Shown here in pieces: positions 36,501 to 46,485 of a stretch of DNA of 64,000 nucleotides. This stretch comes from Sapria himalayana (taxonomy: Eukaryota > Streptophyta > Magnoliopsida > Malpighiales > Rafflesiaceae): assembly GCA_029783825.1 (NCBI GenBank), contig JAREIK010002645.1, positions 620,001-684,000 of the forward strand, read 5' to 3'. Position 1 is the stretch's first letter; each line of letters begins with the position of its first letter. Position numbers and translations under genes: made by a program. The notes below the pieces were generated by a model. The model was given only the letters and a program-made list of their open reading frames with translations. It was not told the DNA's origin and did not search any database.

Positions 36501-38032
36501 ATGGGAGCGGTGAAAATATATTTCTCGTACATCACTGTTTTCTCTGAGACGTCGAAGAAAATCTCATTCAAATCACAACTCATAATAGATCGGATAACTT
36601 TTGCACAAGCTAAAACCACTGAACTGTGATTATCATCGAGACACATCCTCGCCGTCAAAACAAGCTCGGGTTCTGGTCCAAGTGCAAACGCCCAAATAGC
36701 CTCCCAATCAGATGATTTATCAGTATCAACCATGGAAGATCTAACTTTATCGTTACAAAAATTGACAACAGCTCTATCGAGCACTGAAGCCAGAAGGTGT
36801 AGAGCAACAGAACGTTGCCCTGGGATCACACTCCTAGTTAGCTGCACTGCTTCGTTTATTGTATAACCCACTGCACCAGGATCACCTTCGGTCCTCAAAA
36901 AATCACGCTCCACAACTTCATCAGCCTTACCAGCAGCATCAATCTCAGCTTCTGTGATAGTCCCTTCCAATGAAAACCTTAATCTTCTGACAGCCTCGAC
37001 CCTCTCGCTCCAGGCATTCCATACTTTTTGGCTCTCTGTTCCCATCTTCTGAACGTGACCCACGCCGCCAGTTGGGATATTTTTACAATCATCCGAGGCA
37101 GCCAAATCCGAATTGTCCTTCTTCATGGGCTGATTATTGCTTGAAGCATGAGCTGATTGACCAGCAGTATCAACTTCTGAGTTCAACAGATTTTGCCGTC
37201 GCATTTTTTCTTTGCCACGTCTTTTCAGCAATTTCTGCAAAGAAGGGTCCATCTTCTCTTTGATCGTTGCCAGAGCCTCTGCAATCTCTTCCGGAGACAT
37301 ACTTTGCAGCAGGGCCTGATTTTCCTGGTCAATCTCATGCTCAAGAGAGACGGTTCCATGTTCACTTTCCGAACCATAGAAAACTGAACCAGAAACTCTC
37401 GTCAAATTTTCTTCCCTTTGCTTCTTCGGCAAAGGATGCATTTTCTCCAGTGGTGCATTGAGAGGACCACCATCATTCGAGTCAGTTTGACCACGCCTGT
37501 CGTCATTACCACCCCCCTGAACCCCTGGTGCACATTCAGTATACTCCGTATTATAATTTCTCCCTCCATCCAATCTACTTGTGTCTGACTTACTTGAGTA
37601 GAGCTCATCATCCCCATCCTGATCGATCCTCAACAAATCATTGTTCGATATCAACTCTCTCCACCGACTGAAACCCAGAGCAGTTTTCTGCTTCCTAGAT
37701 ACTGGGTCAGCAAACGCTGACATCTGGTGGAAGGATATAAATTCACTTTCTTCGTCTTCTTCTCCACTATCATCCACATCGCCGATTTTATTTCTCAATG
37801 CACCACGTTGGGGACCATGTAAGCGAGGACGCGCCACAGGGAAAGGTATGATGGTGGGGTGCGGCGGACGGGTTGGCTCGAAGTGCTTGTTTTGTTCGAT
37901 TCCCGAAAAGCCCTTCTCAACTATTCTTCCTATTAAGGATCGCAGAGAAACATCTTCGCTGTCTGGAAACGCTTGAAAATTAGTGGGATCCGAGGATGAA
38001 ACATGTTCGTCTCTGCCGCTGCGATTCTGCAT
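33524..38032 (-). CDS. IYO: MINIYO (IYO) / RPAP1-like RNA polymerase II-associated protein
   Basis: An uninterrupted 1502-codon frame. In plants IYO binds RNA polymerase II, promotes its assembly, import and elongation, and its nuclear entry switches stem-cell descendants to differentiation. Seen here: an RPAP1_N-type block (about 231-278) with EHEIDQENQALLQSMSPEEI and LQKLLKRRGKEKM; an RPAP1_C-type block (about 349-420) with RRLRFSLEGTITEAEID, GYTINEAVQLTRSVIPGQRS and ALHLLASVLDRA; then about 1,000 residues of helical, ARM-like sequence ending in the family-type tail EGMMLDLIQYHKQ. Length fits the family (about 1,465 in Arabidopsis). The start is firm because an in-frame TAG immediately precedes the ATG. 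Oddities are a run of ten glycines (about 1032-1041) encoded by a GCC/GCG repeat, and a six-residue tandem duplication ALQNKI (about 1407-1418). The gene is far less AT-rich than its surroundings and shows no disabling mutation. Confidence 0.95.
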   Translation of the reverse strand: MQNRSGRDEHVSSSDPTNFQAFPDSEDVSLRSLIGRIVEKGFSGIEQNKHFEPTRPPHPTIIPFPVARPRLHGPQRGALRNKIGDVDDSGEEDEESEFISFHQMSAFADPVSRKQKTALGFSRWRELISNNDLLRIDQDGDDELYSSKSDTSRLDGGRNYNTEYTECAPGVQGGGNDDRRGQTDSNDGGPLNAPLEKMHPLPKKQREENLTRVSGSVFYGSESEHGTVSLEHEIDQENQALLQSMSPEEIAEALATIKEKMDPSLQKLLKRRGKEKMRRQNLLNSEVDTAGQSAHASSNNQPMKKDNSDLAASDDCKNIPTGGVGHVQKMGTESQKVWNAWSERVEAVRRLRFSLEGTITEAEIDAAGKADEVVERDFLRTEGDPGAVGYTINEAVQLTRSVIPGQRSVALHLLASVLDRAVVNFCNDKVRSSMVDTDKSSDWEAIWAFALGPEPELVLTARMCLDDNHSSVVLACAKVIRSIMSCDLNEIFFDVSEKTVMYEKYIFTAPIFRSKPGADVGFFPGGVWKYSAKPSDIFTSNGEITGDGVEEEEEATIKDDMIVAGRDFSAGLVRMGILHRMHFLLEADPSVAALEESIIAMLIAIVRHSPTCANAVMKCPNLVETVVSRYATRAPREMPSAAINSVKLLRVLAQSDKRNCATFVNNGYFQAMTQNLFHHIPPLGEWIQSGMERCRRSSSLMVEQLRFWKVCLHYGFCIACFTDIFPVLCLWLTAPTLEKLVENNVLREASSVSAEAYLVLEALARTLPNLYSREKQVKHSPSCERGEMDAWSWGYVTPVVGLALGWLSSINDAFASDFSGFHGSSADSILWLYLAIMRFISTVLERIDQGDAMDNLQGSCRGVPWLPEFVPKILLEIIGNDSAKCLFLIDSLCNFRQECKPEKSLASVRCIEIILRVVSAISALFNLAREGAHGPLVLLDRVEEDRPLVDTGFVQNVFMNWVLSEWHVIQSIEAFGRGGPSPGVGLGWGASGGGYWSASALLTQADARLLILTLKMFDAMSVTIDLSSDNDDGGGGGGGGGGEMMLIIHKINSVLGACLTFGPRDGVFLEMAFDILFHVSVLRHLAFFIRHFHRLNNTTKLFLWEYQEGDYIASAALLASHFKGRWLAVGRKLKPVDEKSPGEMTCQDRISLAAEWAGQRLPLPPGWFLSPIYTVSGVAHIHPQSPIPAHLPSEAAKSGLFFLLGLETMSSFLPSDASSPLRCVPLVWKLHALSATLLAGLHVLEDNKSRAVYEALQEYYARLLGEAASSGRSNSGCLRFRSDIHENYAAFLDVLVGQYAAVSYGDLCFGRQISVYLHRETESSVRIAAWNALANARVLDILPPLEKCFVEAERYLEPCDDDEDILEAYVKAWVSGALDRAKVRGTMAFALVLHHLSSFIFLPRADHKIALQNKIALQNKIARSLMKAYSQKQQRREGMMLDLIQYHKQSRPPHQKEASHAEATETEMRLALLAEACGPNSHLLVQVQKLRSALENRQRCAK
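33774..33813. repeat. 18-bp in-frame tandem duplication in IYO
   Basis: The unit AATCTTATTCTGGAGCGC occurs twice in a row, followed by a partial third copy, and adds a second ALQNKI hexapeptide near the C-terminus. The frame is kept. Confidence 0.9.
34911..34938. repeat. Trinucleotide repeat encoding polyglycine in IYO
   Basis: CCGCCGCC-type repeat interrupted by CCACCG. On the minus strand it encodes ten consecutive glycines after an acidic DNDD patch. The tract is likely length-variable between individuals. Confidence 0.9.
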
Positions 38033-38134
38033 CTAGTAGTCCCCAACAAACAACTGCCCTTTGTTGCCAGTGGCAGAGCCCGCCGGCGCCGGCTAGACTC
38101 GGGACAGCGAAGTAAAGGTTAATATTTTAAAATA
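38033..38134 (-). promoter_or_regulatory. Proximal promoter/5' leader of IYO
   Basis: Only 102 bp separate the start codon from a MITE. The first 70 bases are GC-rich (GCCCGCCGGCGCCGGC, about 38077-38092) and the remainder AT-rich. No TATA box is evident. Transcription must start here or within or beyond the MITE. Confidence 0.5.
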
Positions 38135-38425
38135 GGGGGAATTATGTTTTGGGTGCTCCCCTAAAATATTCAAGAATTTAAAACTTGTTTTTTAAGTTTT
38201 AAAAAATGTCACCAAAATATTAAAATATTAAAATTTAGTACACTCTATTACATTATCTAAATTTTAGTTTTATTATTTTTTAATTTATTTTTTAGTTTTT
38301 ATTTTTTAGTTTATTTGAATTATTTTTAATTTATTTTTTAGTTTTATTATTTTTTTAAAAATATCAAAATTTTAGTTTCTAAATCTTAAAAAATTTGGAG
38401 AAACACCCCAAAACATAATTTTCCC
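38135..38425. mobile_element. Short MITE of the GGGGGAATTATG Mutator-like family
   Basis: The left end GGGGGAATTATGTTTTGGG and right end CCCCAAAACATAATTTTCCC form inverted repeats that match the termini of the GAGCTC element at 12026-13498. Flanks are TTTAAAATA (38126-38134) and TTTTAAATA (38426-38434), 8/9 identical, consistent with a 9-bp target duplication. The interior is T-rich with repeated TTTAATTTATTTTTTAG motifs and has lost the GAGCTC core. It sits in the promoter of the IYO gene. Confidence 0.8.
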
Positions 38426-38434
38426 TTTTAAATA

Positions 38435-38669
38435 ATTCAAAATCTAGATAATTAAAAAGTTAATAAGAAATTTTGGACTTTTATATTTTTGTTTGTTTTT
38501 TAAGCATGTAGCAATAGATAATTAGTAATTCTTATCAAATCTTTTTTCTTTAAAATAAACTTTTTGATAATTTGTCAATATTTTATTAAAAATAATATTT
38601 TTGATAATTATTATATCTTCAAATATAAACTTATTTGTTGACTATTATTGTTTCATCAACAAAAAAATA

Positions 38670-38713
<44 letters not shown>

Positions 38714-39463
38714 TGTGTGTGTGTGTGTGTGTGTGTATTAGATATGATGTAAATAATAATTAAAAATATAATTAGAGAACCTATAATAATTCAAGATCAG
38801 AATTAAAAAAAACTTACTAATATTTTGGCCTTTAAAATTCTAATTTATTTTTTAAAGTTATAGTGTCTTAATAAAAAACTTATTATATTTTTCATGAAAT
38901 TATTTTTGTTTCTTTCAAATTAAGTTGTATATTAAATATTTTAGTTGAAATACATTTATAATAATATTTTATGTTAGTTCAAGCATAGACTAATTAGTTG
39001 AATTATATTTATGAAACCAAAAATAATAATAATATGATTTTTTTTGGAAAAAATAAGTAAAATGATAATTCTGTCATAAGAAAAAATAATTTTTTTAAAT
39101 TCTAGATGATACAATAGACTTTGCCGTTAAATTCGTCTCGTGAAATATAACTATTGTAAAAACTTTCGCCGAATTTTGAGATAATCGAAATTTAATTATG
39201 TTTGATTAATATTATATTATTATAATTAATTAAAATAATAATAAAATAATACAAAAATATGAAAACGGCAAAAAATAGGAACAACGTGAAAGAGATTCTT
39301 GTTTTATAGTCCACGAAAACAAATATTTAATTTCTTTTATATTTAGTTTTGGAATCGGAAAAGGATGGTCAAAGAATTAAAGTTGATCAATGTGACGAAA
39401 GCTTCGAGTAATTTAGAAATATTTTGAAATTAAATTGTGAACTATTAATGGCTAAAATTAATG
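38435..39463. other. AT-rich intergenic DNA upstream of IYO
   Basis: No gene. Holds the (AT)n-(GT)n microsatellite at 38674-38737 and, near 39110-39175, a slightly GC-richer stretch without recognisable content. Confidence 0.4.
38674..38737. repeat. (AT)n-(GT)n compound microsatellite
   Basis: About 18 AT units pass directly into about 13 GT units. It is probably polymorphic. Confidence 0.95.
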
Positions 39464-39854
39464 TGTTAGGTTAAATAACATGGTGTATTGTTATTTATGT
39501 TCATGTAGTCATAATTTTGCATGTGACATTATATTTTCATAAAATAGTATACTTATATTTCATATGCACAGAGATATCACAAATAAATAAGTATGTCTAT
39601 AGTTATTATATAATAATATATTTGGTGTTAATTAGGCGGGCTCGAAATAAGATAATATTAAAATTTAGTTATTGTGTATTTTTTGGAGAATTTCAATATT
39701 TTTTTGGAGCTTGGGTGTATAAATACCTAGAGCTTGATGTGTATGTGTCTAAAACATGTTATTAAAATATATGAGTATCACAACTTGGAATAACTTTGTG
39801 TTGGAGCTTGGGTTAGGATCATCTAGTGCTTGGGAAATTAATATCCATCTCACA
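39464..39854 (+). mobile_element. Probable 5' LTR of the nested Ty3/gypsy element
   Basis: The 3' boundary is supported by CTCACA followed by TGGTGTCAAAGTC (39858-39870), a decayed initiator-Met tRNA primer-binding site, and by gag sequence downstream in the same orientation. A TATA box TATAAATA lies at 39718-39725, suitably placed inside the LTR. The left boundary (TGTTAGG at 39464) is a guess. No 3' LTR is found; the element is truncated near 63.1 kb. Confidence 0.5.
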
Positions 39855-39857
39855 AAT

Positions 39858-39870
39858 TGGTGTCAAAGTC
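39858..39870 (+). promoter_or_regulatory. Primer-binding site of the gypsy element
   Basis: TGGTGTCAAAGTC matches the initiator-Met tRNA site TGGTATCAGAGCC with a few substitutions and lies just inside the LTR end. Confidence 0.55.
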
Positions 39871-40149
39871 TAGGTATGAGAGATTACCTAGGATATATCA
39901 CAACATGCATTGAATATTTTTTTTGTATACTCTGATGTGTTGCATGATGCATTCTGTACATTATGTATATTATATGTTTAGTGAAAATGTGTATAGAAAA
40001 AAATGAATATTAGGGTTAAGTAACATAACCTCATGGGTTCATGAAACAAAAGGATAATTCAAAATAAAAAGTTTATTATTAATTGACATATGCATGAATA
40101 ATAAAGATAGAAATAGGGCCCTCAATTAGCTAATTAATTTGTGTAGATG

Positions 40150-40894
40150 ATAAGTAAAGGACGAGGACACAAAGAATGTCTATGGGGTAAGGGCCAACTA
40201 TTGCCAATCTTTGACCAGTAGGCCTTCATAGAGGTTGTGTGTGTAGCGATAGCCACCTTTGCACAGGCTAGTGCAACTACCAGTCAGGAATGACCGAGTA
40301 ATTTTCAAAGGTCCAAGGCATATCATTCTCTAACATTTATAAGAGAAGACCTGATTGTGGTCGACTATTAGTTCCGACAAGTTGAGAAAATCTTAGAAGC
40401 TATAAAGATCACTTCCAATGCCTTAAAGATTAGGCTAGCTGAATTCCAACTTGAGAGTGAGTCCCAAGTTTGGTAAGATTGAATCAAGACCTCGAAGAAT
40501 ATAGATGTGATAATATGAAAAGGATTCTTAGAATTGTTCATAGAGAAATATTTTCCGACTTCAGCTATATATACTAAGGCCTAAAAATTCATTGAACTCG
40601 GATAAAGAAATATGACATTACTTGACTACGTATCTAAATTCATATTGTTAGCAAGTTTTGGAGATGATTATGTGGCCACCAATATGGCAAAAGTTCTAAA
40701 ATTTGAGGATAGATTGAAATTGTCAATCTAGGACAAAAGTGTGAAATTTCTCATATAGGATATAGATTTGATGAATAGGATAACATTGACTATTGAATGA
40801 GAGGTTGAGGATGCATAAAATATCAGTGATGTGAATATGGGTATTAGTCGAAAGAGAAAGGAGAGTCAATGTTCTTCTAGTTCTTGAAAGTAGT
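40150..40894 (+). pseudogene. Ty3/gypsy gag, 5' part
   Basis: Broken frame with gag landmarks: FRQVEKILEAIKITSNALKI and RLAEFQLESESQVW (about 40370-40475), then GFLELFIEKYFPTSAIYTKA (about 40520), MTLLDYVSKFILLASFGDDY (40612-40671), LKFEDRLKLSI, and the basic/serine stretch ISRKRKESQCSSSS just before the break. Gag forms the particle that packages element RNA. Several in-frame stops are present. The frame ends exactly at the LINE insertion site TTGAAAGTAGT (40884-40894) and continues at 59883. Confidence 0.82.
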
Positions 40895-41235
40895 TATGGA
40901 TCTAAAACTCGATCCTCTCTCTTCTATGCCCTCTCGATCCCCCTCAAAACCCTACTTCCTCCTTTCTGCAAAAATCCAGCCTTCTCAGGCTTGGATTATG
41001 CAATGGAGAGCGGTTTCTATACTTAGAAACCAATTGAGTTTTTTGCTATTTCATATGAAATGCTCAAATGAGTCTTACGGGACCGTCCGATGCTCACTCA
41101 AGCCCTGAAGCAAATGGTGCCCTAGATGCAGATGTCCCCGAAACCCCTCTGAACATCCTGCATCCTCATGAAACCGATGTCTCCCCGAAGTGAGCCTGAA
41201 AATGGCTGATTCTGTGCTCGGAAATTGATTTAAGT

Positions 41236-42771
41236 GTGACAGAATTTATTATGGAAGATGGTGATTGCCATAAAATAATCTACAATAAGATTTCTCCCGA
41301 TTTGAACTCAACGTTGCTTCATCTTCATCTTGGAATCAATTCTCATAATGTAAATGAAAGGTTGGGTAATATTGATAATAAACTTGGTGATACAATATCA
41401 AAAAACTCGATTTTAAGATCTCCGAATGAAGTGAATGAAAATATTAGTCCGACTAATATACATAACTCGTTGCTGTTTGAATCTAAGGAAGATTCTCATG
41501 CTTCCTGCATTCTCCTTAACATGTCTAGTAGCTCGAATGACTTTTTAAATGGGGGTAAAATATTTCTGAATATTGGTAGTGAGAATTTCTATGATTCTTC
41601 TCCACTAAAGAATGACTCTGTTAACTCCAGTAGCCTTAATGGTATTCTAATCACTAAAATTAATGATTTGGTTATTGAGGACCCCTTGTCAAACCTAAAT
41701 GACCCTCCAAGTAGTTTTTCTCTTGATGTTTTCAAGTTTAATGCTGTGGTGGATACCTCGCATTCTATTAAACTTGATCATAAGAATGATGAATCGGCCA
41801 TAGGGTTTATAGATATTAACAATGAAAATAATGCAAATAAAGATGCTTCTCCTTTTGAGACTGAATGACCCACCCAACAGAATGTCCAGAAGCCCCGACC
41901 CTGGTATAATAGAGTCCCATATGCTGATTACAATGATAAGCATATAACCCTGCAGAAAGAGGGTAAACCCCCTAAAACATTTGGCAAGAACAAGGCCCCA
42001 TGGAGCGGCATGTTCTCGGGAAATCGAGCCTTGACCAATACCTTGAAGCTTTCTTATATTCCCCCTGAGCAACCTGGCAATGCGGTGTTAGCAGAAAATG
42101 ATCTAATTCAGAGTATTGAACATTAGAAATTCTGCCTCGTTGGATATTTTGTAACTAAAAGCCCCGGTCAGCGTGTGCTGAGAAAATTTATGGAGGAACA
42201 ATGGAAGTCGTCCCCCCAAATCATCCAACACCCGAGTGGGTGGTTGGTTTTCAAATTTGGGAATTCAGATGAAATAGAAAACGTATTTAAATCTGGCCCC
42301 TTTTTAGTCTTTGGTCAACTGCTATATGTTAAACTAATCCCGGTGGGATTCCACTACGGGCTGAAAGAAATGGCAAAAGTTCTAATATCGATAAAATTGC
42401 CAAACTTCCCGCTGCACCTATGAAATTTTTTGGGGTTAAGCAAGGCCTCTAGCTGTATTGGCAGACCCTTGCACATGGATAAACTAACCTCCAATATCTC
42501 TAAAATTGCTTTGCAAGGGTTTCAGTAGAAATCAACCTGAGCCGTGATCCGATATACAAAATTAGGCTGGAATTCTCGGACGGCTCGAAAATTTGCCAGC
42601 CTATTATATATGAAAGCCTCGCCCCTTTTTACAAATCTTGCTCTGTTTTTGGACATTTTTCCAGTGGATGCTGCCGAGAAACCTCAAGAGGAAGGCCAGC
42701 AAAATATCCTTCCAACAACCCCTGCAAAGCTGAGCAGGCCAATAGAAGAAGAGAGGGGCCCCTCCCCCTAG
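41236..42771 (+). pseudogene. LINE ORF1 (DUF4283-type nucleic-acid-binding protein)
   Basis: One reading frame runs over about 512 codons with only nonsense mutations (near 41866, 42124, 42421, 42526 and 42538) and no net frameshift. The first 210 codons are Asn/Ser/Asp-rich. Then come the linker PPKTFGKNKAPWSGMFSGNR and the DUF4283 core with LRKFMEEQWKSSPQI, GWLVFKFGNSDEIENVFKSG and PFLVFGQLLYVKLIPVGF, then KLPNFPLHL and SCIGRPLHMDKLTSNISKIA. This is the usual ORF1 of plant L1 LINEs, an RNA-binding protein of the retrotransposition complex. A CCHC knuckle is not readable. The region 42772-43860 that follows is decayed and non-coding. Confidence 0.8.
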
Positions 42772-43863
42772 AGGAGGGATAGCTGTCCAACGAAGGCAAA
42801 GGAAAAGCAAAGGAGGTGGAAACCTGCATCCATGCTGAAAGTGATGTCTTAACTAATCTAGTGGAGGAGGAAAATGAGGGCTTCACTATTGAAAAAGCTC
42901 GGAGGATAAAGAAAGAAAGAAAATGATAGGGAAGGGCCATCTTTGAACCTCAGGAATAAAAGCAGGATCAAAGAGCAAATTACCAAGGACTTTGTGCCCC
43001 ATGGCCCTCCTTAAAGATCTTGTAGGGGTCCTCATCCCCTGGAATCATGAGGCGGAGATGCTAGGATACTTAGTTTGTTTTGTTGTTTTTATTTTTTGCT
43101 GGACATGTATCAGGAGTTTTGGTGGCTGGGAAAAGGGGAGAATGAATAATCTCCCACCAGAACCTTTTTTAAGGGATTTTGTGGGAGAGGTGTGGGCACA
43201 TTTAGGCATGGCTTTGTGTGCTTGGGGTTTGTTTTTTATTCCATTTGGAGGCAAAAATGGGTCAGTTTCAGACTGTCTGATTTTTAAAACAACAGATCAT
43301 GTGCTACTTGTAATTGTATGTTCTTGCTTGTCCTTGTCCCATGGGAAAAGCCTTGATGCAGCTACACGGCACTGCTCGGATGTAAGAGGCGTAGCTGTTA
43401 AATGTAATATGGCCTCTCAGGCAATTTTGTCAAATGCCGATGATATAAATCTTATGTCTAGCATGTGCTGCCCATAGGAACTTCTGAGGGATCTTAGATA
43501 TGCCAGCATAGATTGTGTGACTGCTTACAATAAACATAAACTATTTAATCAACCTTATTGGCTTGTGATCTTGTGCTTAGAACTCTGGATTTTCCTTAAT
43601 AAAGCGGGAAGGACTGCCTCAACTTGTTACCCTGGTTTTAGTAGGCATCCCGAGAAGACCCCGAGAGCCCTCCTTCTTTCATCACCCCAATGTGGGTATG
43701 GGTTTTCCTGGGAAAAAAAATGTAAATATAAGGGATACAATGAATTCCTCATCACTAAGTAATGATAAGATGACTGAAGGTCTCTTTCCCTGTGAGAGAG
43801 GGACCCTTGAAAAAATGTTAGGTTTTAAAATGTAACTAACGAAATGGAGTGTGCCTCTAATAA
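42772..43863 (+). other. Decayed LINE interval between ORF1 and ORF2
   Basis: Still less AT-rich than intergenic DNA, but no frame is preserved across it. Two open stretches (42992-43477 and 43517-43762) lack family motifs. It probably includes the C-terminal part of ORF1 and the inter-ORF spacer. Confidence 0.45.
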
Positions 43864-43871
43864 TGCATGAA

Positions 43872-44340
43872 TAGAGGTGTCAACCGGGCCGGGCTGGCCC
43901 GACCTGGCACGAGGCATGGCACGGTTCAGCCGTGCCTGGGCTGGCCCGGCACGGAAAAATTCCGTGCTCGGGCCCGTGCCGTGCCCGGGTTAGGCACAAG
44001 CTGTGTCGTGCCTGGCCCGTGCCGTGCCTGACCTGGCATGGTTCGGCCCGTGGCACGGCACACCGGCACGGGTTTGTCCCGTGCCGAGTGTCCTGTGAGT
44101 CCGACCCACGATGTCCCTCCCGCAAAAAAAGACTGTGGGTCGGGTCTGATTCAACCCGACACACGGTCCCCCGTATCCCGAACCGCTCGGGCAGGCAAGC
44201 CCGAGCGGGCCAGGCACGTCACAGCCTGCCGTGCCTGTGGGCCGTGCTGGGCCCGGTTATTTTAAATTGTGCCTGGCCTGGCACGGTGGCACGCTCGTGC
44301 CCAAAAAATTCGCGGCCGGCCAGCCCGTTTGACACCTCTA
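43872..44340. mobile_element. hAT-type MITE, TAGAGGTGTCAA family
   Basis: A 469-bp element with inverted ends TAGAGGTGTCAA and TTGACACCTCTA and a perfect 8-bp target duplication TGCATGAA at 43864-43871 and 44341-44348. It is very GC-rich with GGCACGG, CCGTGCC and GGCCCGGC motifs in both orientations, so the whole element is nearly palindromic. Open frames across it are by-products of composition. It is inserted in the LINE and so is younger than it. Confidence 0.93.
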
Positions 44341-44655
44341 TGCATGAATGTATGTTACATGGTGGCCTTTCTATTTGCTGGCTATGGGAGCTCGGGTCAA
44401 AGCTGGGTTTTCATTGGATTGTATGGGTGGGAATGATGGTTGTTTATTTTGGAAATAAGACACTTGTTTTAAGCCTCGAAATTTCTAATGTCCTCCTGAT
44501 GTATGTATGTGTTGGAACCTTTGAAGGGTTATGTAAATGGGTTCTTGCGCCAGCGTTTGAAAGCTCTTGGTTGATTTCCTTCATGTGCTATGTGATGTAT
44601 TTTTATAAACTAATGAATGGGCGAATGATCTGCAAGAATATGGAAATTATCTCAT

Positions 44656-46440
44656 ATGAGGATAGCCTACTGGAATCTAAGGGGCTTTACTACCCTTTTA
44701 AACATAAAGAGGTGTTGAGGCTTATTAGCACCTTCTCAATTGACATCTTTGTCATTGTAGAGACCAAACTTAGCCATGAAAAGCTAGCCTGGCTCATGAA
44801 AATGAAGTTTAAAAGGTTTTGCGCCTTGGATAACTTTTCACACTACAAGTACGGGATGCTCCTTGTCCTATGGGATAGCCAAACTGCAAGTATAAACTCT
44901 CTTGATTGCTCATCCCAACATATTTTTCTTCAAGTAACTGACATCGCGAAGGGTACAGCCTTCAATTTATCTGTTATTTATGAGTTCCACTCTGCAGTTA
45001 ATAGAAGAAGCCTCTGGAAAAGCCCAATTGAGATGGGGAAGGCGGGTCCTTTCCCTTGGGTTCTTCTCTGTGACTTTAACTCTCCCCTATCTGGGTTGGA
45101 TAGAGTTGGAGGTGAATAGTTACCAACTATGAGTGCCAGGATGGCCTTGACTGTGTTACTTGACTGAGTTACTTCACTTGGTCAAACAGTAGAGTATCGA
45201 GCAAGTTTGATTGAGCTATGGTAAATAGTAAATGGACAAAGTTGCAACTAGATAGTCATGTGAGGTTCTTGGTTCTAGGTGTTTTTTCTGACCATTGCCT
45301 CATGATACTATCTACCGAATGTGCGGATAAAGGAAGGCTTATTCCCTTTAAATTTTGTAATATGTGGACCTCGCATGAGGACTTTACCCTGCTTCTTCTA
45401 AATGTATGGGGAAATAACATTGCTGGATCTGCAATGTTTCAAGTCACCTCCAAGCTAAAGATACTAAAAGACCCGGTCAAAAAGCTGAACAGAAAACATT
45501 TCGACCATATCAGTAGCAGAGTATCCTTAGCTAAGGATGCTCTAAATTATGTTCAAGCCAAAATACTCTCCTGCCCAAACCCTGCATTAAAAGCGAAGGA
45601 GATCCAGCAAAAAATAAACCTAAGAAGACTAGAGGAATGTGAGATATTATTCCTTAGACAGAAGGCAAAAATAAAATATCTAAAGGAGAGCGATAAATAC
45701 ACTGAATTCTTCTATGCACTTACAAGCTCTAGGTTGCAAAAAAATAAAATAGTGTCTATTGTCAAGGAGGACGGAAATTTCACAACTTCCAAAAATGAAA
45801 TAATTGAGTCCTTTGTCTCATACTATAATGGGCTTTTGGGCTCTTCAAAATCAAGTACCGGGATTGATGGTGACATCATAGCAAAAGGTCCAATACTTAA
45901 AGAGGAAGACCAAAAATTACTCTCCTTATCCTTCACTTCATAAGAAATAAAGGGAGCTGTCTTTTCAATGGGGAGCTCAAAATCACCCGATCTAAATGGG
46001 TTCACAGCAGAATTTTACAAAGCATCCTGGAAAATCATTGAGGGGGGGGGGGGGGGGGATATTGCTAGGGCGGTAAAGAGCTTCTTCACTCTAATCCCTA
46101 AATCCTCGCATGCCTCCTTTGTCAAAGATTACCGGCCGATATCGTGCTGCAACGTAAACTATAAAATCATCTCAAAGCTTATTGCTTCATATTTGAAGTT
46201 GGTGTTGGGTGGCATAATCAGTCCTTCTCAAAGAGCGTTTATCAAGGGGAGGTTGATCTCGGATAACTTCCTTCTTGCACAATGCAACATTAGGAAATAC
46301 GCAAGGAAAAGAATATCCCCGACATGTTTTTTTTTAAATAGATATTCAAAAGGCTTTCGACACTATGTAATAGAGTTTTTTAACAGAAGTCCTAAATGCT
46401 TTAAACTTTCCCAAGCAATTTATTGAAGTTATCTATGAAT
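44656..46440 (+). pseudogene. LINE ORF2, 5' part: endonuclease and half of reverse transcriptase
   Basis: Starts MRIAYWNLRG at 44656, the WNxRG opening of AP-type LINE endonucleases. After a one-base frameshift it continues with FKHKEVLRLISTFSIDIFVI and VETKLSHEKL (catalytic Glu), and WVLLCDFNSPLSGLDRVGG (Asp/Asn box). After another frameshift near 45120-45215 comes MVNSKWTKLQLDSHVRFLVL and GVFSDHCLMIL (the SDH box), the linker helix region, then reverse transcriptase blocks SPDLNGFTAEFYKASWKII, DYRPISCCNVNYKIISKLIA and QRAFIKGRLISDN. ORF2 nicks the target and copies the RNA in retrotransposition. The catalytic FADD box and everything after are missing: satellite begins at about 46484. Confidence 0.88.
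46042..46058. repeat. Run of 17 guanines in LINE ORF2
   Basis: An uninterrupted G17 tract replaces the few residues normally found between SWKII and the following helix. The downstream frame still agrees with the upstream frame. It could fold into G-quadruplexes, or its length could be a sequencing artefact. Confidence 0.85.
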
Positions 46441-46485
46441 GCATCAATACAACTTCGTACTCGGTGGCAATAACAGAAGTCCTTT

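Noticed and set aside
33392..37976. Many plus-strand open frames opposite the IYO gene (up to 150 codons)
   Set aside because: They are antisense shadows of the long coding frame, with no domains and no independent signal.
43880..44265. Arg/Pro/Gly-rich open frames on both strands
   Set aside because: They lie in the nearly palindromic GC-rich hAT MITE. The 395-codon frame at 43932-45119 only seems long because the MITE lacks stops and reads into LINE endonuclease.
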